A stretch of DNA of 27,694 nt from JAUWVG01 sp964633715 (lineage in GTDB: Bacteria > Acidobacteriota > Aminicenantia > Aminicenantales > Aminicenantaceae). Location of the stretch: contig CAZWHQ010000049.1 of the NCBI GenBank assembly GCA_964633715.1, forward strand, positions 1 to 27,694. The letters run 5' to 3'. Below are positions 15,907 to 22,164 of the stretch, in pieces. The notes under the pieces are model-generated. The model was not told the origin of the DNA. It searched no databases and saw only the letters and a program-made list of their open reading frames with translations. Both the position numbers and the translations under genes were made by a program. Within the stretch, counting starts at the first letter, position 1. Every line of letters starts with the position of its first letter.

Positions 15907-17130
15907 TTACTTAGTCAGGGACGCTGTCTTTAAGACAAAGCCTCTCTGTTTTTCAAAACGATAAAGGTTCTCCAGCATCCCCTCTCTAACCGTGAGCAGC
16001 GAGCCAAAACCGTATTTCTCCCTCACCTGGTCCACGGCCGAACCCAGCCTCTCCCGGCGCTCCGAGTAGGGCTCAAAAAGAGAGAGGGGGCGGGTGCGGA
16101 CAAGATCGGAAGCCTTGACACCAACAAGACGAAGAGACAACCGCGATCCCGAATAGAGCTGAAGGAAAAGCTCCTGGGCAATCTTAAATATCTCGCCCAT
16201 GTCCTGGCGGGGCATAATCAAGAGTCTCCGCCGGACTTCTGTTTTAAAGTCCGAATATCTGACTTTGACTTCGATGATATGGGCAAAAAGCCGCCCCTTC
16301 CGGAGGGGAAGAGCCAGCCTGTCGCAGAGATAGGCCATGTGGGCCAGCAGGAGACGGCGGTCCCAGAGATCTTCCAGAAATGTCGTCTCCCGGGATACCG
16401 ATTTAGGGATGGAGGCCATGCTCACCGGACGGCTGTCGATTCCTCTTGACTGGAGAAAGAGCTCCTCACCGTTGAGGCCAAAAAGAGACCGCAGCGTGGT
16501 GCGCGGAAGTCCCCACAAATCGCCTATCTTATGGATGTTGAGCATTCTGAGGACGACCTGGGTTTTGGGACCTATTCCGGGAAGATTTTCTATGCCCAAA
16601 TCTTTCAAAAACTCTTCTTCCCGGCCGGGCCGGACATCGACCAAACCACCCGGCTTGGCCTTATTTGTCGCCAGCTTTGCCAGAAGTTTGTTGGGCCCGA
16701 CGCCCACCGAAACACGGATCCCCATCTGCTCCTCGACTCTGTTTTTGATCTCCTGGATAGTGCGGGACAAAGACGAATAAAGAGTACGGCAGCGGGTCAA
16801 ATCCAGATAGGCCTCATCCAGGGAGGCTTCCTCCACGTCTGGAGTGTATTGGGAAAGGACGGTGAACATTTTTTTTGAAAACGCACTGTAGACCTGATAA
16901 TTTCCTCGGACAAAAACTCCCTGCGGACAAAGCTTATACGCTTTTGCCAGAGGCATTCCCGAATGAACTCCATACTTTCTCGCCTCATAGTTTGCAGTAG
17001 ACGCTACCCCTCGTTCATGAGGAAGGCCGCCGACAATGACCGGTTTTCCCTTAAGAGAGGGATTGAGGAGCTCCTCAACAGCGGCAAAAAAAGCATCGAT
17101 ATCAACATGGACAATACACCTTCTTTTCAT
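15907..17130 (-). CDS. dinB: Y-family DNA polymerase (DinB, Pol IV type)
   Basis: A 407-residue translesion polymerase. Metal-binding residues are all present: Asp10 in VHVDIDAFF and Asp105-Glu106 in ASLDEAYLD, so it is not an ImuB, whose active site is lost. A helix-hairpin-helix (ENLPGIGPKTQVVLRML) and a little-finger region with KSVSRETTF follow. Near the C-terminus RPLSLFEP resembles a beta-clamp-binding QLSLF motif, followed by the RRERLGSAVDQVREKYG tail common in DinB proteins. GGAAA six to seven nt before the ATG serves as ribosome site. It sits between lexA and a dnaE2-like gene, so the two polymerases are probably induced together. It is separated from lexA by a 153-nt structured spacer. 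Confidence 0.9.
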   Translation of the reverse strand: MKRRCIVHVDIDAFFAAVEELLNPSLKGKPVIVGGLPHERGVASTANYEARKYGVHSGMPLAKAYKLCPQGVFVRGNYQVYSAFSKKMFTVLSQYTPDVEEASLDEAYLDLTRCRTLYSSLSRTIQEIKNRVEEQMGIRVSVGVGPNKLLAKLATNKAKPGGLVDVRPGREEEFLKDLGIENLPGIGPKTQVVLRMLNIHKIGDLWGLPRTTLRSLFGLNGEELFLQSRGIDSRPVSMASIPKSVSRETTFLEDLWDRRLLLAHMAYLCDRLALPLRKGRLFAHIIEVKVRYSDFKTEVRRRLLIMPRQDMGEIFKIAQELFLQLYSGSRLSLRLVGVKASDLVRTRPLSLFEPYSERRERLGSAVDQVREKYGFGSLLTVREGMLENLYRFEKQRGFVLKTASLTK

Positions 17131-17147
17131 TTTCTTTTCCTTTTACG

Positions 17148-17257
17148 ATGAATTGCCGGCCTCTTTGGAGACAGACCTCCACACAGTTAAAGTGGTAGGG
17201 TTTGATAAATCAAACGCAACACGGGCGCAACAATGTCATCAAGCCCGGCAATTTATT
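17148..17257 (-). ncRNA. Possible structured RNA in the lexA-dinB spacer
   Basis: Minus-strand RNA here would be closed by a 9-bp inverted repeat, AATTGCCGG (17253-17245) with CCGGCAATT (17159-17151), extendable with mismatches. Inside are a perfect 6-bp hairpin GTTTGA/TCAAAC (17200-17215), CCAC/GTGG (17179-17182 with 17192-17195), GGAG/CTCC (17167-17180) and a competing CGGGC/GCCCG (17243-17247 with 17222-17226). The last ones cannot all form at once. The 3' arm ends about 10 nt before the dinB ribosome site. No poly-T follows, so it is not a plain terminator. It may be only chance pairing. Confidence 0.35.
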
Positions 17258-17283
17258 CGTTTCTTTCCCGTCTTGTTAAACGC

Positions 17284-17901
17284 TCAGTACTTCCTCAAAA
17301 CCCCGATCACTCGCCCAAGAACCTTCAATTCTTCGACTTCAATCTCCTCAAATTCCGGGTTTTCAGGAACAAGAAAGGCTTTCCCTTTCTCCAGTCTCAA
17401 TCTTTTCAACGTGACAGATCCGTCATTCAGAAGGGCCACGACCATTTCCCCGGAATTGGTCGTGCTGGTCCTTTCTAGAAGCACCCGGTCTCCGTCATCG
17501 ATGTAGGCATCCACCATACTTTTTCCCTCAACCTGTATGCAGAAAATGTTCCCTCTTTTGCGGCCGACCATCCACGCAGGCACATCAAGGCCCTCGCCCG
17601 AAATCTCAAACGCCTCCCGGGGATGACCGGCAGGAACAAGTCCCACCAGGGGCACTGTGACCTGCGCCTCCGCAGGGGTTGGTACACTGGTTAGGCTCAC
17701 TCCTCCTTTTTCTCTCTTCAAGTAGCCCTTCTTTTCCAGGCTCACAATGTGCTTGAAAACAGCCGAAGGATTGGTCATGTCCAACAGTTTCCCCAGATGG
17801 CGGACAGTGGGAGAATAGCCGTAGGCCAAGAAAAAATTTTCTATCGCTTCCAAAACCTTTTTTTGTTTTTCAGTCAATTCCTTACTGAGTTTGTTCACCA
17901 T
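17284..17901 (-). CDS. lexA: LexA repressor
   Basis: A 205-residue LexA from the ATG at 17901: an N-terminal winged helix-turn-helix (residues about 5-65, with LTEKQKKVLEAIENF and GYSPTVRHLG), then the S24 autoprotease domain. The cleavage bond is Ala91-Gly92 in LVPAGHP. The catalytic dyad is Ser128 in GKSMVDAYIDDGD and Lys166 in SVTLKRL. RecA-stimulated self-cleavage would induce the downstream dinB and dnaE genes. The ATG is preferred over an in-frame GTG at 17910 because AAGGTG stands 6 nt before the ATG and overlaps that GTG. The promoter and a candidate operator lie right at the start codon, which suggests autoregulation. Confidence 0.92.
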   Translation of the reverse strand: MVNKLSKELTEKQKKVLEAIENFFLAYGYSPTVRHLGKLLDMTNPSAVFKHIVSLEKKGYLKREKGGVSLTSVPTPAEAQVTVPLVGLVPAGHPREAFEISGEGLDVPAWMVGRKRGNIFCIQVEGKSMVDAYIDDGDRVLLERTSTTNSGEMVVALLNDGSVTLKRLRLEKGKAFLVPENPEFEEIEVEELKVLGRVIGVLRKY

Positions 17902-17908
17902 TTTGTTC
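17893..17908 (-). promoter_or_regulatory. Candidate LexA operator (direct repeat over the start codon)
   Basis: The minus strand reads GTGAACAAA, ATG, GTGAACAAA: two 9-bp direct repeats 12 bp apart spanning the ribosome site and lexA start. In GTTC/GAAC terms this is GTTC-N8-GTTC (17893-17896 and 17905-17908). The LexA box of alphaproteobacteria is GTTC-N7-GTTC, so the form is similar but one base longer. Binding here would block initiation or elongation. Confidence 0.4.
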
Positions 17909-17919
17909 ACCTTACATTA

Positions 17920-17948
17920 AAAATAAACCGCTTCTCCCCCTTTGTCAA
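17920..17948 (-). promoter_or_regulatory. lexA promoter
   Basis: TTGACA (17948-17943), a 17-bp spacer and TATTTT (17925-17920) on the minus strand. It lies in the 63-nt gap between the SDR stop and the lexA ATG. The expected transcript start near 17913 puts the direct repeat at about +5 to +20. Confidence 0.6.
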
Positions 17949-17964
17949 GTAAAAATTTTAATTT

Positions 17965-18681
17965 TTAGAGTTTCCAGCCGCCGGCAACAACCACATTCGT
18001 GCCTGTGATGTATCCGGCTTTCTCTGAAACCAAAAACTGGACGGCACTGGATACATCATCGAATGTTCCCAGCCTTCCGGCAGGTATGTTTGTCTTTGCG
18101 GGTAGAACACCGTCTTCCATGAGTCCCGGAGAAACCATATTGACAGTAATTCCCGAAGAGGCTTCAGATACGGCCATTGATCGCGTCAGAATCAGGAGGC
18201 CGGTTTTGGCCGCAGCATAAGGAGTAATTGTCTGAAAAGACATCAACTGCTCCACACGGCTGTACCCAAGATTAACGATCCTCCCCCATTTCCGGTCACG
18301 CATGTTCGGAAGAACCTCCTGGATACAAAAAAGCGCGCTGAGAAGATTGGAACGGAACACGGCTTCCCATTCTTCAGCCGCCACCTCTTGCCATGGTTTG
18401 ACGAGAATCGGCCCAAAATTGTTGACCAGGATATCAATACGGCCAAACTTCGTTATCACATTTTGAACAAGAGATCTGGCTTCATGTTCTCTGGTCAAAT
18501 CTGCCTGAAAAACAGCCCCCTGCCCCCCTCTTATCCTGAGGGTTTCAACCACACTTTTGGCCTTTTGTTTTTGGCTGTGATAGTGGACCGCAACAACATT
18601 TGTTTTTCCCCCAAGTTTTAAGGCAATATCCCTGCCAATACCGCGGCTGCTTCCTGTGACCAGCGTAATTGTGTCCTTCAT
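17965..18681 (-). CDS. SDR family oxidoreductase (FabG-like)
   Basis: A 238-residue classical short-chain dehydrogenase/reductase. The Rossmann motif is TGSSRGIG (9-16); the NNAG motif appears as NNFG (87-90). The catalytic Tyr155 and Lys159 (YAAAK) and a likely Ser141 are present, and the C-terminus has the usual GYITGTNVVVAGGW strand. This family reduces ketones or oxidises alcohols with NAD(P). The closest functional type is 3-oxoacyl-ACP reductase, but the odd NNFG and the lack of other fab genes leave the substrate open. The ATG has AGGAG about 15 nt upstream, too far to be ideal. The gene is 33 nt downstream of the sulfatase remnant. Confidence 0.82.
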   Translation of the reverse strand: MKDTITLVTGSSRGIGRDIALKLGGKTNVVAVHYHSQKQKAKSVVETLRIRGGQGAVFQADLTREHEARSLVQNVITKFGRIDILVNNFGPILVKPWQEVAAEEWEAVFRSNLLSALFCIQEVLPNMRDRKWGRIVNLGYSRVEQLMSFQTITPYAAAKTGLLILTRSMAVSEASSGITVNMVSPGLMEDGVLPAKTNIPAGRLGTFDDVSSAVQFLVSEKAGYITGTNVVVAGGWKL

Positions 18682-18713
18682 GATATTTGGGGACAGCTCC
18701 TATTTTTCGATGA

Positions 18714-19036
18714 CTATTTAATTTGTTTGATCAAGTCTTCAATTTTCTTTTTGAGGTCTTCAGGATAACGATGAAACGTGTTTCTGAGTCCCTCACAAGC
18801 TTTGTCGATGACGTCCTCAGCCTGCCTTTCCAGAGACGACAAATCGGAGCGGTAGTCATGAGGTCATGGTCATCGCTGTAACAACTCAACCGATCCGCCC
18901 TCAACGTGTCTATTGTGATAAGAAGAATATTTTGCGGTTCCTCTCCTGCCATATTCGTTGCCCTTGAAAAAGCGGACATGGTCACAATAACAAAGAAAAT
19001 ACCAAAAAAAGAAAGAAAAAAACGCCGATGTTTCAT
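18714..19036 (-). pseudogene. Sulfatase remnant with large internal deletion and frame change
   Basis: The first part encodes a signal peptide and then QNILLITIDTLRADRLSCYS, the unmistakable N-terminus of a sulfatase (first metal-binding Asp region), but the family's catalytic Cys/Ser-x-Pro-x-Arg and everything after are gone. From about 18868 downward the reading frame degenerates and stops at 18731. A different frame from about 18860 to the TAG at 18714 reads like a genuine C-terminus (HDYRSDLSSLERQAEDVIDK, then a Lys-rich helical tail). The break coincides with a short direct repeat, GTCATG, at 18855-18860 and 18863-18868. A complete sulfatase is about 450-550 residues, so some 400 residues are lost. 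Confidence 0.7.
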
Positions 19037-19209
19037 CCTATTTGTCCTTCATTCGATCAACCATTCACCAGGAGAAATTAGAAAAACTCCTTTTTGTATT
19101 TTAGCATCAAGAGGAAACCTTGTCACCATGTTGAATGGAGCAACGTGGTTGAAAGAGTCATTGCTTCAGGAGTCTGATCCTTGAGGGCTCTGACTAATAG
19201 AAAGAAAAT

Positions 19210-19238
19210 TTGACATCTATTTTCAGTCAAGCTATAAG
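19210..19238 (+). promoter_or_regulatory. tdh promoter
   Basis: TTGACA (19210-19215), a 17-bp spacer and TATAAG (19233-19238). The leader is about 45 nt and ends in a GGAGGT ribosome site (19279-19284) before the ATG. The 254-bp gap upstream also holds a 9-bp hairpin, 19125-19133 with 19141-19149, without a T-run. Confidence 0.65.
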
Positions 19239-19290
19239 TAGACACTCATGATGTATCCCTTGAATTCATCAATACATTGGAGGTCAAATA

Positions 19291-20271
19291 ATGGCTAAAG
19301 AAATGAAAAAAATCATGGTAACAGGATCGGTCGGCCAAATTGGATCAGAACTGACAATGCTGCTGCGGAAAAAATATGGCAACGATAATGTAATCGCCAC
19401 CGGTCACAAAACACTACCTAAACCCGAATTGAGAGATTCCGGCCCCTTCGAATTTATCAATGTCGCAAAAAAAGAGACTATTGAAGAGGTCATAAAAAAA
19501 TATGACGTCGATACGGTTTACCATATGTCCGCCATCCTGTCGGCTGTTGGAGAAAAAAATCCGCATCTGTGCTGGGATGTCAATATGAACGGCACTAAAA
19601 ATTTGATGGATCTGGCCATCGAACATAAAATGACCCGAATTTTTATTCCCAGCTCCATAGCCGCTTTTGGACCGGAAACACCCATCGACAACACGCCGCA
19701 GGAAACAGTGCTCAAACCGAGGACAATGTACGGCGTCACAAAGGTCGCCGGAGAACTGCTTTGTGATTACTATGTGAGGCACTTTGGCCTAGACGTTCGC
19801 GGATGCCGGTATCCTGGAATTATCAGTAACGAGACACTCCCTGGCGGAGGCACAACGGATTATGCGGTTGCTATCTATTATGAAGCCGTCAAAAATAAAA
19901 AATACACATGTTTTGTCCGTGAGGACACTCGTCTTCCAATGATGTACATGCCCGATTGCCTCAAGGCCACCATCGATTTAATGTATGCCGATTTTGATAA
20001 GCTCAAACATTATTCGGACTTCAATGTCACGGCCATGAGTTTTTCCGCCGGTGAACTGGCTGCTTCCATCAAGAAACATATTCCCGAGTTTGAGTGCACC
20101 TTTGAACCTGATTTCAGGCAAGAAATTGCCGATTCATGGCCCAATTCCATCGACGACAGGGCGGCCCGAGAGGAATGGGGATGGAAACCGGACTATGATT
20201 TGGAAGCTATGACAAAGGACATGCTAGACACCCTGTCTAAACGTCACGCAGAAGGCAATTTAGGCATCTAA
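19291..20271 (+). CDS. tdh: L-threonine 3-dehydrogenase, SDR/epimerase type
   Basis: A 326-residue extended-SDR enzyme that oxidises L-threonine to 2-amino-3-oxobutyrate with NAD+. It has the NAD motif TGSVGQIGSE (11-20, G12/G15/G18), SSIAAFGPETP with catalytic Ser near 121-122, and Tyr147/Lys151 in MYGVTKVAGE. The segment GCRYPGIISNETLPGGGTTDYAVAI is characteristic of the SDR-type TDH known from Flavobacterium and animals, unlike the zinc enzyme of E. coli. The kbl gene two genes downstream makes the next enzyme. The start has a strong GGAGGT site. Its TAA overlaps the opposing aminopropyltransferase stop by 4 nt. Confidence 0.92.
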   Translation: MAKEMKKIMVTGSVGQIGSELTMLLRKKYGNDNVIATGHKTLPKPELRDSGPFEFINVAKKETIEEVIKKYDVDTVYHMSAILSAVGEKNPHLCWDVNMNGTKNLMDLAIEHKMTRIFIPSSIAAFGPETPIDNTPQETVLKPRTMYGVTKVAGELLCDYYVRHFGLDVRGCRYPGIISNETLPGGGTTDYAVAIYYEAVKNKKYTCFVREDTRLPMMYMPDCLKATIDLMYADFDKLKHYSDFNVTAMSFSAGELAASIKKHIPEFECTFEPDFRQEIADSWPNSIDDRAAREEWGWKPDYDLEAMTKDMLDTLSKRHAEGNLGI

Positions 20272-21128
20272 CCAGAAAGATCTTTCAGAAAGCCTGGCAG
20301 AGAAAAGGCCGCTTTATGAATGTCGGGGGTGTAGTATTTTAGGCCGGCAGGAGGTGATTGTTTTTTCCCCCAGGGCAGCCTGTTTTCAGATAAAAACACA
20401 TAACACCAGTTTCCTCCTGGATAAGTAGGAACCGGCCCATAAAAGAAATAGACATTTGTGTAAATATCTTTAAGCAGCAGGGCTTTCTGTTTCAGATACT
20501 CAAAATGAAAGACCGGTGAACCAGCTTGAGCGACTAAAACTCCTCCTGGATTAAGGCACTGTTTCAGTTTTCCATAGAATTGACGGCCATCAAGGACAGC
20601 AGACGGCCCCACCGGCTCTGAGGAATCGATCAGAACAACATCGAATTTCTCATCTGTAGTCTTTATAAATTCATTGCCATCAGCGATAACAAGTTCGGTC
20701 CGCTCATCTTTGAGCGCCTCATTCAGCCAGGGGAAATATTTCTGACAGACTTCAATCACACGGCGGTCTATTTCAACAAACCAGACCTTCTTGAGTGGAT
20801 AGCGGAGAACTTCCTTAAGAGTGCCGCCATCACCTCCTCCAATAATCAGACATTTTTCAGGGCCAGGGTGAGATACGCATGCTGGATGGGCCAGCATTTC
20901 GTGATAGAAATACTCGTCTTTTTCAGTCGTCTGAACAAGTCCATCTAGAAAGAGGATATTTCCGAAGAAGTCATTTTCGAACACTTCAATTTTTTGAAAA
21001 GGAGAAAACTCGCTATAAAGTTGTCTTCTGACCTTAAAGAAAAGACCGCTTGAAGGAGAATGGTTTTCTCTGATTTCCTCCAAATCAGGATTCTTCGAAC
21101 CGTGTTTTCCATGTTTTTCGTGTTTCAA
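20268..21128 (-). CDS. speE: Polyamine aminopropyltransferase (spermidine synthase)
   Basis: A 286-residue SpeE-type enzyme that transfers aminopropyl from decarboxylated SAM to putrescine or a related amine. It has LFLDGLVQTTEKDEYFYHEM (59-78), CLIIGGGDGGTLKEVLRYP, VEIDRRVIEVCQKYFP and the catalytic IDSSEPVGPSAVLDG, all canonical. The N-terminus is a short His/Lys-rich repeat (KHEKHGKHG). The start is a TTG with GGGAG 8 nt upstream, only 2 nt after the stop of the preceding aminopropyltransferase, so the two are coupled. No speD (SAM decarboxylase) gene is in the window. Convergent with tdh, with the two stop codons overlapping. Confidence 0.88.
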   Translation of the reverse strand: MKHEKHGKHGSKNPDLEEIRENHSPSSGLFFKVRRQLYSEFSPFQKIEVFENDFFGNILFLDGLVQTTEKDEYFYHEMLAHPACVSHPGPEKCLIIGGGDGGTLKEVLRYPLKKVWFVEIDRRVIEVCQKYFPWLNEALKDERTELVIADGNEFIKTTDEKFDVVLIDSSEPVGPSAVLDGRQFYGKLKQCLNPGGVLVAQAGSPVFHFEYLKQKALLLKDIYTNVYFFYGPVPTYPGGNWCYVFLSENRLPWGKKQSPPAGLKYYTPDIHKAAFSLPGFLKDLSG

Positions 21129-21130
21129 AC

Positions 21131-22042
21131 TTACATCTCCCAGATAAAAGGTTTTTCTTCAGTTAAAATCTCCGCCTTCTGTAAGGCTTTTTCCAAATAA
21201 ATCGGCAGGACAAACTGGGCTTTGTGGAGGCCGGGATGATAGAATTTCAAGTTTTGAATTTTTCTCTTTTTTAAACGATCGGCTATCTGTTCTTGTCGAA
21301 TATCGATGGGATCTGTTTTGTTTGAGGTGAGGACAAAACCCCAAGGCAGGCCAAAAGAACAAATGAATGTCCAATACGGCCGGACAATAGTAAAAACGGT
21401 TTCCAAAGTTTTTACACAGGAAACAAAAAACTGGTTATAAAAAGGATCTGCGCTTCCAGCCTGAAGCACAAACAGACCATTTGGGTTAAGAATTCCCTCA
21501 ATCTTCTTGAAAAATTCCATTGTAAAGAGAAATACGGAGGGGCCTTTTTCTACAGGTTCTGTGAGATCAGAGATGATGACATCAAACTTTTTTTCTGTAC
21601 TTCCCACAAATTTTCCGGCATCTGAAAAGATCAACTCTGTCCGCTTATCGTCAAATGCTCCATCTGACCATTCTGGCAGGTACTTTTGACAAATTTCGAT
21701 TAGCTCCTCATCGATATCCACCATGGTCACGTTCTGGATAGGAGGATGCCGCAGGACCTCTCTGATGGTGGCCCCTTCCCCTCCTCCTATCACAAGGACA
21801 TTTTTAGGGGATGGATGTGTCAAAAGAGAGGGATGGACCAATGCCTCGTGATAGATATATTCATCGATTTGAGCAGACTGTATCTTTTCATCCAAAAAAA
21901 GAGTTTTACCTAAGAATTCATTGGAGAAACAAAGGACTTTCTGATACTTTGTCCGCCCTTCAAAATACAACTCGTCGATTTTTATCTTCCGCAACAGACT
22001 TTCTGTGTACCGTTCGATAAAATATCTGTCTTTATTTTCCAT
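21131..22042 (-). CDS. Second aminopropyltransferase, thermospermine synthase-like
   Basis: A 303-residue paralogue of the next gene. It has LFLDEKIQSAQIDEYIYHEA, LVIGGGEGATIREVLRHPP and VDIDEELIEICQKYLPEW. The catalytic segment is ISDLTEPVEKGPSVFLFT rather than the DSxDPVGP form of spermidine synthase. This, with QAGSADPFY and SFGLPWGFVLTSN near the C-terminus, resembles plant ACL5-type thermospermine synthase (DLADPxEGGP and WGWVLASD). It may therefore extend spermidine to a tetraamine; that is inference from motifs I recall. A TTG two codons upstream (22048) is possible, but the ATG at 22042 lies 7 nt after a perfect TATAAT, so the mRNA is probably leaderless. Confidence 0.78.
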   Translation of the reverse strand: MENKDRYFIERYTESLLRKIKIDELYFEGRTKYQKVLCFSNEFLGKTLFLDEKIQSAQIDEYIYHEALVHPSLLTHPSPKNVLVIGGGEGATIREVLRHPPIQNVTMVDIDEELIEICQKYLPEWSDGAFDDKRTELIFSDAGKFVGSTEKKFDVIISDLTEPVEKGPSVFLFTMEFFKKIEGILNPNGLFVLQAGSADPFYNQFFVSCVKTLETVFTIVRPYWTFICSFGLPWGFVLTSNKTDPIDIRQEQIADRLKKRKIQNLKFYHPGLHKAQFVLPIYLEKALQKAEILTEEKPFIWEM

Positions 22043-22049
22043 GCTCAAA

Positions 22050-22055
22050 ATTATA
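22050..22055 (-). promoter_or_regulatory. -10 box of the aminopropyltransferase pair, leaderless start
   Basis: A perfect TATAAT on the minus strand, 7 nt before the ATG at 22042. No good -35 is seen at 17 bp. No ribosome site precedes the ATG. Confidence 0.45.
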
Positions 22056-22129
22056 CCCCATGTCCGTGAAAAAGAAAAAAGGGGACAATCTGCTTTTTTC
22101 TAAAATATATAGACCTCATCTTTCATTTT

Positions 22130-22147
22130 TGATATAGTCTATAGACT
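22130..22147 (+). promoter_or_regulatory. kbl promoter (extended -10) with palindrome
   Basis: TGATATAGT (22130-22138) is a TGn-extended -10. It overlaps a perfect 12-bp palindrome AGTCTATAGACT (22136-22147) that would lie at the transcript start, a natural operator position. The AAAGGAGGT ribosome site (22151-22159) follows, 5 nt before the ATG. Confidence 0.45.
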
Positions 22148-22164
22148 TTAAAAGGAGGTATTAA

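Noticed and set aside
15907..17130. ImuB
   Set aside because: All three catalytic acidic residues of a Y-family polymerase are present, whereas ImuB lacks them.
17200..17215. Leptospira-type LexA box (TTTG-N5-CAAA) before dinB
   Set aside because: The palindrome here is TTTG-N6-CAAA and no matching site lies at the lexA promoter.
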